DNA from: Mycobacterium sp.
GTDB taxonomy: Bacteria > Actinomycetota > Actinomycetes > Mycobacteriales > Mycobacteriaceae
Assembly: GCA_025965815.1 (NCBI GenBank)
Contig: JAOPWF010000056.1
Span: forward strand, 1 to 9,926
Direction: 5' to 3'
DNA length: 9,926 nt
The notes beneath the pieces were generated by a model. The model did no database searches, was not told the origin of the DNA, and saw only the letters and a list, made by a program, of their open reading frames with translations. Made by a program: the position numbers and the translations under genes. Each line of letters opens with the position of its first letter. The stretch's first letter is position 1. Shown here in pieces: positions 1 through 5,527 of the stretch.

Positions 1-816
1 GTGTGGGCTGACCGGTTGAGCGCCGCCGAGTCGTCGCGTCCGTCCGACTTCGCGAACAACGGTTGGGTGGTCGCCGCGCTGCAGGCCGCGTGGTCGGCGA
101 TCGCCACCACGCCGGTCCCGGGGGATGATCCGGCGTCCGGCGTCTTCCGCGCCGACCACCTCCGGCTGGCACTCGACGCCGCCGTGCGTGCGGGCAACGA
201 CACGGACACCGTCGCCGCGATCGCCGGCGGCCTGCTTGGCGCCGCGCACGGGGCGTCCGCGGTGCCGGCGCAATGGCGACGCCTGCTGCACGGCTGGCCG
301 GGGATCCGTTCGCGCGGTCTCGTGAATCTGGCATGCGCCGTCGTGCGGGGCGGAACGCCGGATGTCGTCGACTACCGCGGCTACGCAACGGGAGCCCTCG
401 CCCGTCATCCCCAGGACGACGGCGTCTGGATCGGCGGGATCGGGGCGCTGCGCTCGCTGCCTGTGGGCGTGAATGCCGTTGTGTCGCTGTGCCGTGTCGC
501 CGACGAGGATGTGCCCGACGGTGCCGAGCATGTCGACGTCCGGCTCATCGACCAGTCGGCGGCCAACGCGAACCTGGACTTCGTACTGCTCGACACGGTG
601 CGCACCGTGGAGCAGCTCCGCCACGAGGGGCGGACCGTGCTGATCCACTGCGTGCAGGCGCAGAGCCGGACGCCGACCGTGGCGGCGATCTACGGCGCCC
701 GCCTGCGTGGCCTCAGCGTGGCGGACGCGCTTCGGGACGTCCGCGCCGTGCTGCCGGACGCGAATCCGATCGGTGACTTTCGCCGGGCGCTGGAGCGGCT
801 GCACCCGAGCGGCTGA
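1..816 (+). CDS. ADP-ribosylglycohydrolase / CX5R phosphatase fusion (5' end outside window)
   Basis: Only the C-terminal 271 residues are visible. Residues 61-84 (window numbering) carry the AGNDTDT..AGGLLGA..G block typical of the ADP-ribosylglycohydrolase family, whose aspartates bind metal at the end of that fold. After a linker, residues about 120-270 form a dual-specificity-type phosphatase domain with HC-VQAQS-R (His216, Cys217, Arg223), the CX5R phosphate loop, and a possible general-acid Asp184. The first domain is normally near 300 residues and only about 110 are here, so the true start lies upstream; the GTG at position 1 is just the window edge. The protein has no evident signal peptide and is probably cytosolic. 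The family role is removal of ADP-ribose from proteins or small molecules; the phosphatase substrate is unknown. The last 104 nt are overlapped on the opposite strand by the marR gene. Domain calls are confident; the joint function is inference. Confidence 0.85.
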   Translation: MWADRLSAAESSRPSDFANNGWVVAALQAAWSAIATTPVPGDDPASGVFRADHLRLALDAAVRAGNDTDTVAAIAGGLLGAAHGASAVPAQWRRLLHGWPGIRSRGLVNLACAVVRGGTPDVVDYRGYATGALARHPQDDGVWIGGIGALRSLPVGVNAVVSLCRVADEDVPDGAEHVDVRLIDQSAANANLDFVLLDTVRTVEQLRHEGRTVLIHCVQAQSRTPTVAAIYGARLRGLSVADALRDVRAVLPDANPIGDFRRALERLHPSG

Positions 817-1267
817 CGGCTTCTGTCTCCGCGCGCAGCCGCTCGGTGTTGGCGGCCAGAAAGTGGGCGATGATGGCCAGTTCGCCGTAGGAGTAGCGGT
901 CCCACAACTGGGCCAGCGACGCGTTCGTGGAGGCGAAGGCATCGGCCGCGGCGGGTTGATCGATGACGGCGCGCAGCAGCACCCGGCGCCTGTCGGACGG
1001 GTCGGCCTCGCGCTGCACGAAGCCCTTCGCTTCCAGTCGGTCGACGAGATTGGTGACCGAGGCGGCGGCCAGCCCGGTGTGCCTGGCGAGGTCGCCGGCG
1101 CTCATCGGCCCGACCCGGTCCAGCACCCCGAGCGCCTTGTAGTCGGTGGGATGCAGGCCGAGCGCAGTCGCGATCGACGCGTGGAACAGCACCGTAGCGT
1201 CGCTGTGCTCGCGGCCCACCCGCCGCAGATCGGCCAGCAGCTCGAGGCGGGAGCGTTGCGCGTTCAT
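713..1267 (-). CDS. MarR-family transcriptional regulator
   Basis: This 184-residue protein has a winged helix-turn-helix of the MarR type: helices at about 54-79 (MSAGDLARHTGLAAASVTNL), then the wing with the family's DxR signature (DPSDRRR, residues 89-95), flanked by dimerisation helices. MarR proteins bind short palindromes as dimers and usually lose affinity when a small ligand binds. The ATG at 1267 overlaps the stop of the upstream membrane-protein gene as ATGA. No Shine-Dalgarno sequence precedes it, so translation is probably coupled. Longer upstream starts run through the membrane-protein gene in another frame and were rejected. The recognisable fold ends near residue 150. Residues 151-184 are a Pro/Arg/Ala-rich tail encoded antisense to the end of the convergent phosphatase gene, which looks like an extension beyond a lost stop. 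Its target is probably its own operon (see the palindrome at 1735-1752). Confidence 0.9.
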   Translation of the reverse strand: MNAQRSRLELLADLRRVGREHSDATVLFHASIATALGLHPTDYKALGVLDRVGPMSAGDLARHTGLAAASVTNLVDRLEAKGFVQREADPSDRRRVLLRAVIDQPAAADAFASTNASLAQLWDRYSYGELAIIAHFLAANTERLRAETEAVSRSGAAAPAPGESHRSDSRPAARRGRPEARPPR

Positions 1268-1725
1268 ACCGGGCACACGGGGCTGGCCACCAGTGCCGTC
1301 AGGACGGCGCCACAGGTCACCAGGACCAGTGGCAGGCGCAACAGGCTGCGACGGGTCCACCGGGTCGCCGCGGCCGGATCGATGCTGGCCGGATCGTCCC
1401 GCTCGAAGGCGAGTGCCTTGGGCACGAAATCGACCAGCGACCACACCCGCATCACGATGTGGCTGACCAATGCCACCACTAGCGCGATGCGGACCTCGGG
1501 ACGGCCCCAGGTGACGATCAGGGCGACGACGAGCAGCACCTCGAAAACCGAGTGCGCGGGGATCCAGAACCGGCGCCGCGAGATGCCGCCACGGGTGGGC
1601 GAGATGATGCCGGGCCGCTTCGGCCAGAACGGGTCGACGACGAGATATTCGTAGAGTCCGCCACCGAGCGAGATACCCGCTGCCAGCACAACGAGCGCCA
1701 GCAGGATGAGGGTCGGGGTCCACAT
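1264..1725 (-). CDS. Small four-helix membrane protein of unknown function
   Basis: The 153-residue protein has four predicted membrane segments (about 5-28, 59-73, 77-99 and 129-149). A basic loop with an FW-P-H pattern (residues 53-58) precedes TM2, and a Gly-rich GGGLYEY turn follows TM1. I do not recognise a defined function. The layout loosely resembles small DUF1772-type membrane proteins, but I cannot confirm membership. The ATG at 1725 is chosen because a -10 box ends 7 nt before it, which would make a leaderless message starting at this ATG. A TTG two codons upstream (1731) is the alternative and would give 155 residues. The gene follows tetR by 32 nt and overlaps marR by ATGA, so it is probably co-expressed with the MarR regulator and may be its main controlled product. 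Confidence 0.75.
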   Translation of the reverse strand: MWTPTLILLALVVLAAGISLGGGLYEYLVVDPFWPKRPGIISPTRGGISRRRFWIPAHSVFEVLLVVALIVTWGRPEVRIALVVALVSHIVMRVWSLVDFVPKALAFERDDPASIDPAAATRWTRRSLLRLPLVLVTCGAVLTALVASPVCPV

Positions 1726-1732
1726 GTTCAAA

Positions 1733-1761
1733 TTATTACGGCGCGCCGAAATTTACGTCAA
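1733..1761 (-). promoter_or_regulatory. Near-consensus promoter for the membrane protein-marR unit
   Basis: On the minus strand TTGACG (1761-1756) is followed by 17 nt and TAATAA (1738-1733). The spacing is ideal for a housekeeping sigma factor. Seven nt separate the -10 from the ATG at 1725, so the transcript probably begins at or within a base or two of the start codon. No ribosome-binding site is visible, which fits leaderless translation, common in mycobacteria. The -35 overlaps the tetR stop codon. An alternative -10, TAATTT at 1735-1730, has poorer (20-nt) spacing. Confidence 0.6.
1735..1752. promoter_or_regulatory. Candidate MarR operator (18-bp near-palindrome)
   Basis: The sequence ATTACGGCGCGCCGAAAT is symmetric except for one base pair (A at 1738 opposite A at 1749). 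Its core CGGCGCGCCG (1739-1748) is a perfect 10-bp palindrome. It lies in the spacer and part of the -10 of the membrane protein-marR promoter, where a bound dimer would block polymerase. Length and position fit a MarR autoregulatory site. Assignment to this MarR rather than the TetR next door is inference; it does not resemble the TGCCAAC repeats upstream of tetR. Confidence 0.45.
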
Positions 1762-2312
1762 GCCGTAACATCCTCTTCGCGGAGATACCGCTGCAACGTC
1801 GGCCCCAGCCAGGCGATCACCGCGTCGCGGGACATGTCGACGACCGGCGGCAGGCGCAGCACGAAGCGGCACAACGCCATGCCGAGAATCTGCGTCGCGA
1901 TCAGGCCGGCCCGGTACGGCGCATCGTCGGGCATCAGCGGTTTGATCGCCGGCAGCAGCTGGGCCACGAAGATCTCCCGCATCCGTTGGGCCGCTTCGGC
2001 ATTCGTGGCACTAGATCGCAACAGCACGATCAGGGCGTCATCCCCCTCCCAGCGCTCGAAGAAATGCGCCACCATCCGCGACCCCAGTTCGTCGGGCGCC
2101 ACGCCGGAGAGATCGGGAAACCTCAGATCAAAGTCCGCAACGGCGGCGAAGAGCTGATCCTTACTGCCGAAGTACCGCATGACCATCGACGGATCGATGT
2201 TCGCGTCGGCCGCAATCGCGCGGATGGTCGCTCCCTCGAACCCGGATTCGGCGAACTGGTCCCGGGCGGCGGCGAGGATCGCCGTTTTCGTCTGATCCGA
2301 CTTCTTACCCAT
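1758..2312 (-). CDS. TetR-family transcriptional repressor
   Basis: The 184-residue length is normal for the family. The N-terminal DNA-binding domain occupies about residues 8-55: helix AILAAARDQFAESGFEGATI, then the recognition region AIAADANIDPSMVMRYFGSK with the usual Y/F-F-x-S-K ending. The C-terminal helices (about 75-180) form the ligand-binding and dimer domain. The ATG at 2312 is chosen because the TetR domain begins just after it and a -10 box lies 7 nt upstream. Longer open-frame starts to 2618 would run through the divergent monooxygenase gene and were rejected. The gene is divergent from that monooxygenase, and the gap between them contains three copies of an inverted repeat, one covering this gene's own start. 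The usual reading is a substrate-sensing repressor of its neighbour and itself; the ligand is unknown. Confidence 0.92.
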   Translation of the reverse strand: MGKKSDQTKTAILAAARDQFAESGFEGATIRAIAADANIDPSMVMRYFGSKDQLFAAVADFDLRFPDLSGVAPDELGSRMVAHFFERWEGDDALIVLLRSSATNAEAAQRMREIFVAQLLPAIKPLMPDDAPYRAGLIATQILGMALCRFVLRLPPVVDMSRDAVIAWLGPTLQRYLREEDVTA

Positions 2313-2329
2313 GCCAACAAGTGTAGGCC
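2312..2329. promoter_or_regulatory. TetR operator O1 (imperfect)
   Basis: TGCCAAC-AAGT-GTAGGCC: the left half-site is identical to that of O3, and the right half matches 5 of 7 bases of GTTGGCA with the same 4-nt spacer. It covers the tetR -10 and touches the first base of its start codon, which suits autorepression. Confidence 0.6.
2320..2325 (-). promoter_or_regulatory. tetR -10 box, probably leaderless
   Basis: TACACT on the minus strand (2325-2320) matches the TANNNT pattern and is followed by 7 nt and the tetR ATG, so transcription is expected to begin at the start codon. I see no good -35, and there is no Shine-Dalgarno sequence in the 20 nt before the ATG. The box lies inside the first inverted repeat (2312-2329), so repressor binding would shut off tetR. 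Confidence 0.5.
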
Positions 2330-2343
2330 AACAGGCGTTGACT
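2326..2343. promoter_or_regulatory. TetR operator O2 (imperfect, overlaps O1)
   Basis: GGCCAAC-AGGC-GTTGACT matches 6 of 7 and 5 of 7 bases of the TGCCAAC/GTTGGCA half-sites with a 4-nt spacer. It shares 4 bp with O1 and contains the -35 (TTGACT) of the monooxygenase promoter. It is the weakest of the three by symmetry and may simply extend O1. Confidence 0.45.
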
Positions 2344-2366
2344 TCTGTCGCAATGCGGAGCAACAT
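2338..2366 (+). promoter_or_regulatory. Probable monooxygenase promoter
   Basis: TTGACT (2338-2343), a 17-nt spacer and CAACAT (2361-2366). The -35 is good; the -10 matches only 3 of 6 consensus bases. The predicted start near 2372-2374 falls at the edge of operator O3, leaving a leader of about 40 nt with a strong ribosome-binding site. Confidence 0.4.
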
Positions 2367-2373
2367 GGAATTT

Positions 2374-2391
2374 TGCCAACGAGTGTTGGCA
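2374..2391. promoter_or_regulatory. TetR operator O3 (perfect half-sites)
   Basis: TGCCAAC-GAGT-GTTGGCA: two perfect 7-bp inverted half-sites around a 4-nt spacer, 18 bp in all, a usual size for a TetR-family dimer site. It sits just after the predicted monooxygenase transcription start, so occupancy would block transcription. Its half-site recurs in O1 and O2, which supports a sequence-specific site rather than a chance hairpin. Confidence 0.7.
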
Positions 2392-2400
2392 TTTCGGACG

Positions 2401-2406
2401 AAGGAG
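2401..2406 (+). promoter_or_regulatory. Ribosome-binding site of the monooxygenase
   Basis: AAGGAG lies 6 nt before the ATG at 2413. It fixes that ATG as the start, directly before the Rossmann-fold motif, and excludes the longer open frame from 2311. Confidence 0.85.
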
Positions 2407-2412
2407 ACGCAG

Positions 2413-3553
2413 ATGTATGACACCGATGTCCTCGTGGTGGGGGCCGGACCCACCGGGCTCGCCCTGGGCGCCGCGCTGGCCGCCCGTGACGTCCATGCCA
2501 CGGTCGTCGACCGGCTGCCCGCGGGCGCCAACACGTCGCGTGCCGTTGCGATCAATGCCCGCACGCTGGAAGTCCTCGAAGACCTCGACGTGGCACGGCG
2601 CCTCGTGAAGGAAGGCATTCAGGCGCCCCGGTTCACTATCAGGGACCGCCGACGGACGTTGATCGCTATCGATTTCAGCGTGCTGCCGACCGACTACCCG
2701 TACACGCTGGCGCTTCCGCAGTCCACGACCGAGAAGGTGCTGCTCGATCGGCTGATCGAACTCGGCGGCGAAGTGGTCCGGCCGAAGACGCTGGTCGCTG
2801 TCGCGCAGGGACGTGGACGCAGTCACGGCGACCTTCGACGACGGCGACGCCATTCGGGCGCACTATGCCGTCGGCGCCGACGGTTTCCAAAGCGCAGTTC
2901 GCGAGCAGGCCGGCATTGGTTTCCGCGGCTCGAAATACGCCGAGTCCTTCACCCTCGCCGATGTGCGGCTGACCGGTGTTGCGCCCGACGACGAGGTCAT
3001 CCTGTTCTGGGCCAAGGCAGGCCTGACCGTCGTGGCGCCGCTGCCCGGCGGGATCCACCGCATAGTCGCTCCGACGGTGGATGCACCCGAGGAGCCGTCG
3101 ATCGCATTCATCCAAGAGTTGCTCGACACCCGCGGGCTCGGTGCGGGCCGCACGATCGTCACCGATCTGGTGTGGGGGTCGCGATTCCGGATTCATCACT
3201 GCCTGGCGGACACTTTTCGGGCCGGCCGGTTGCTGCTGGCCGGCGATGCCGCGCACGTGCACAGCCCGGCGGGCGGGCAGGGCATGAACCTCGGTATCCA
3301 GGACGCCATGGCGCTGGCCGACGCCCTGGCCGGGGTGCTGGGGGACGGACCCGATGAGCTGCTGGACGCCTACAGCCAGGCACGGCGGCCGATGGCCGAG
3401 CAGGTCCTGGAGCTCACCGGTCGACTGACCACGCTTGCGACGCTGCCGCGGGCCGCGCGTCCGGCGCGCAACGTGGCGATCAGGCTCACTGCCCGTATCC
3501 CTGCGGTTCGCCGCATGCTGGCCTGGCGGCTGTCCGGGTTGGTCTACCGCTGA
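2413..3553 (+). pseudogene. Class A FAD-dependent aromatic monooxygenase, frameshifted
   Basis: Two frames together give one complete flavoprotein monooxygenase of the PheA/TfdB (FAD_binding_3) type. Frame 1 (2413-2808, 132 codons) holds the dinucleotide-binding VVGAGPTGLALG near residue 9. The protein resumes in the +1 frame at 2810 and carries the DG motif (AVGADG, about 152-157) and the GD motif (LLAGDAAHVHSPAGGQGMN, about 274-292), ending at 3553. Joined, it is 379 residues, normal for the family. These enzymes hydroxylate aromatic or polyketide-like substrates with NAD(P)H and O2. One extra G in GGG at 2808-2810 explains the break; without correction, translation of frame 1 continues out of frame to 3357 (314 residues, with no GD motif). 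The flanking halves look well conserved, so the event is recent or a sequencing error. Expression is probably controlled by the divergent TetR. The substrate cannot be told. Confidence 0.85.
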
Positions 3554-3651
3554 TCAAGTCACTCAGCGACATTGCCGCCAAGGTCGTGATCCCTCCCGAA
3601 ACCACAGCCCTGATGACCATCTCGGTGGCCCCGCCCGCCGACGCGCGCCGG

Positions 3652-3681
3652 ATCAGGCGAGGGACGCCACCCACGCCTGAT
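3652..3681. terminator. Possible bidirectional stem-loop at the exporter 3' end
   Basis: ATCAGGCG (3652-3659) and CGCCTGAT (3674-3681) are perfect 8-bp inverted arms around a 14-nt loop and span the stop codon of the second ABC gene. There is no T-run on either side and the loop is long, so terminator function is uncertain. It is the only symmetric element I find near the convergent 99-nt gap (3554-3652) between the monooxygenase and the exporter. Confidence 0.25.
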
Positions 3682-5527
3682 GCAACGCCGCGTATCTGCC
3701 GCCGGTTTGGCCGATGAGTTCGTCGGGCGGGCCGTCCTCGACGATCTGTCCGTGCTCGAGCACCAGTACCCGGTCGGCCACCTCGACAGTCGAGAGCCGG
3801 TGGGCGATGACCAGTGCGGTCCGGTCGGCCAGCACCGTCTCCAGCGCCCGCTGCACCATGCGCTCACTGGGGATGTCGAGCGACGACGTCGCCTCGTCGA
3901 GGATCAGCACGTCCGGATCGGCCAGGAACGCCCGCGCGAAGGCGATCAGCTGCCGCTGACCGGCGGACAACCGGCCGCCGCGCTTGGCGACGTCGGTGTC
4001 GTAGCCGTCCGGCAGCGTGTCGATGAACCGATCGGCGCCGACCGCCGCGGCGGCGGCCCGCACCTGCACATCGGTGGCGTCCGGGCGGCCGAACCGGATG
4101 TTGTCGGCGACGGTGCCCTCGAACATGAAGTTCTCCTGCGTCACCATCACCACGTGCCGGCGTAGCTCGCTCTGCTTTAGGTCGCGCAAGTCGACGCCGT
4201 CCAACCGCACCGAGCCGGAGGCCGGGTCGTAGAACCTGGCGATCAGCTTGGCGATGGTGGTCTTGCCCGCGCCGGTGGTCCCGACCAGGGCGACGGTCTG
4301 GCCGGCCGGCACCGTCAGCGAAAGTCCCGGCAGCACAGGACGATCCGGTACGTACGAGAACTGCACGTCGTCGAACGTGACGTCTCCGCGCACCGAATCC
4401 AGCTTGACCGGGTGCACCGGATCCTTGATGCCCGGCCGTTCGGCGAGCACACCCGCCAACTTCTCCAACGCCGACGACGCGGACTGGAAGGTGTTGAAGA
4501 ACTGCGAGATGTCCTGCATCGGCTCGAAGAACATCCGCAGATACAGTAGGAAGGCCGCGAGCGTGCCGATCGTCATCTGGCCGTGCAGGACCCGATATCC
4601 GCCGTAGAGCAGCACCACGCCGGTGGTGAGGTTGCCGACGAGCTTGACCCCGGGCATGAAGATGGCCAGCAGACGGAACGTTCTCTCGTTGATGTCGCGA
4701 TAGCGATCCGCGATGTCTTCGAAGATCTCCTGGTTGCGCGGTTCGCGTCGGTAGGCCTGCACCGCCTTGATACCGGTCATGGTCTCGACGAACTGCACGA
4801 TCACCAGGGCCGCGCTCTCCCGGACCTTGCGGTAGGTCTTGGACGATTCGTCGCGGAACCACCACACCAGGGCCACCAGGATGGGAAAGGCCACCAGACA
4901 CATCAGCCCGAGCCGCACGTCGAGGACGACGAGCAGGATCGACGTTCCGATCAGCGTGAGCACCGCCGTGATGAGACTGTCGAAGCCGGTCTCCAGCATG
5001 TCCTGGATCGCCTCGACGTCATTCGTCGATCGGCTCACCACCCGGCCCGACGTATAGCGGTCGTGGAAGGCCACGTCGAGCCGCTGAAAATGCCGAAACA
5101 CCCGCCGCCGCAATTCCAGCAGCACCTGCTGGCCGATCCGTCCGGACCGCTTGAGAAAGAACATCCGGCTCGTGGCCTGAACCAGCACCACGCCGCACAG
5201 CGCTCCGACGACGATCAGCAGCTCACGTGCCGAGCCACCTGCCAACAGCGGCGGCACACCGTGGTCGATGCCCCGCTGGACAAGCAACGGGACCGATAGG
5301 CGTGCAACGTTTTCCACCACCACGACCAGTGCCAGCAGGCCGACCGTCAGACGAAACGGCCGCAGTAGCGAACCCAGCAGGGAACGCGCTTCACGGCGGC
5401 GGGGCAACGCCTCGTCGATCGGGAGGTCGTCGTCCTGTTCGTCGGCGACGCGACCACGCCACCGGTAGACGCCGTCGTCATCCGGGTCGTCGGGGACATG
5501 TGTCGGGGCCGTATCGGTCGCGGTCAT
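3653..5527 (-). CDS. Heterodimeric ABC exporter, catalytic-site subunit (TMD-NBD)
   Basis: This 624-residue half-transporter has an acidic N-terminal tail (residues 10-40), six membrane helices (about 60-345) and a nucleotide-binding domain (about 383-620). Visible motifs are Walker A GTTGAGKT (416-423), Q-loop Gln464, signature LSAGQ (520-524, with Ala for the first Gly), Walker B VLILDE with catalytic Glu545, and switch His576. Its Walker side is intact while its signature is altered, the pattern of the subunit that supplies the working ATPase Walker motifs in heterodimers such as TM287/288 or BmrC/BmrD. The ATG at 5527 overlaps the partner's stop as ATGA and has GGAGG at 5542-5538, so a longer reading (to 5647) is rejected. 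It is an inner-membrane exporter of drugs, lipids or metabolites; the substrate is unknown. I am confident in the family and the pairing. Confidence 0.93.
   Translation of the reverse strand: MTATDTAPTHVPDDPDDDGVYRWRGRVADEQDDDLPIDEALPRRREARSLLGSLLRPFRLTVGLLALVVVVENVARLSVPLLVQRGIDHGVPPLLAGGSARELLIVVGALCGVVLVQATSRMFFLKRSGRIGQQVLLELRRRVFRHFQRLDVAFHDRYTSGRVVSRSTNDVEAIQDMLETGFDSLITAVLTLIGTSILLVVLDVRLGLMCLVAFPILVALVWWFRDESSKTYRKVRESAALVIVQFVETMTGIKAVQAYRREPRNQEIFEDIADRYRDINERTFRLLAIFMPGVKLVGNLTTGVVLLYGGYRVLHGQMTIGTLAAFLLYLRMFFEPMQDISQFFNTFQSASSALEKLAGVLAERPGIKDPVHPVKLDSVRGDVTFDDVQFSYVPDRPVLPGLSLTVPAGQTVALVGTTGAGKTTIAKLIARFYDPASGSVRLDGVDLRDLKQSELRRHVVMVTQENFMFEGTVADNIRFGRPDATDVQVRAAAAAVGADRFIDTLPDGYDTDVAKRGGRLSAGQRQLIAFARAFLADPDVLILDEATSSLDIPSERMVQRALETVLADRTALVIAHRLSTVEVADRVLVLEHGQIVEDGPPDELIGQTGGRYAALHQAWVASLA

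Noticed and set aside
1..3. GTG at the first base as the true start of the glycohydrolase-phosphatase gene
   Set aside because: Only the C-terminal third of the glycohydrolase fold would be present; the gene clearly continues upstream of the window.
1726..1731. TTG at 1731 as start of the membrane protein
   Set aside because: The ATG at 1725 sits at the expected transcription start, and leaderless messages need ATG or GTG. TTG remains possible only if transcription starts further upstream.
2803..2815. Programmed +1 frameshifting in the monooxygenase
   Set aside because: No slippery heptamer, rare-codon stall or nearby downstream structure is visible, and the family is not known for recoding. 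A mutation or sequencing error is simpler.
3553..3714. Short open stretch after the monooxygenase with protein-like codons (starting IKSLSDIAAK)
   Set aside because: It has no ribosome-binding site, no upstream ATG, and most of it runs antisense to the end of the ABC gene; I cannot support it as a gene.
3864..4901. A 345-codon minus-strand frame inside the second ABC gene
   Set aside because: It is an alternative frame of the same strand as a gene with intact ABC motifs, and its composition is low-complexity Arg/Gly/Ala.
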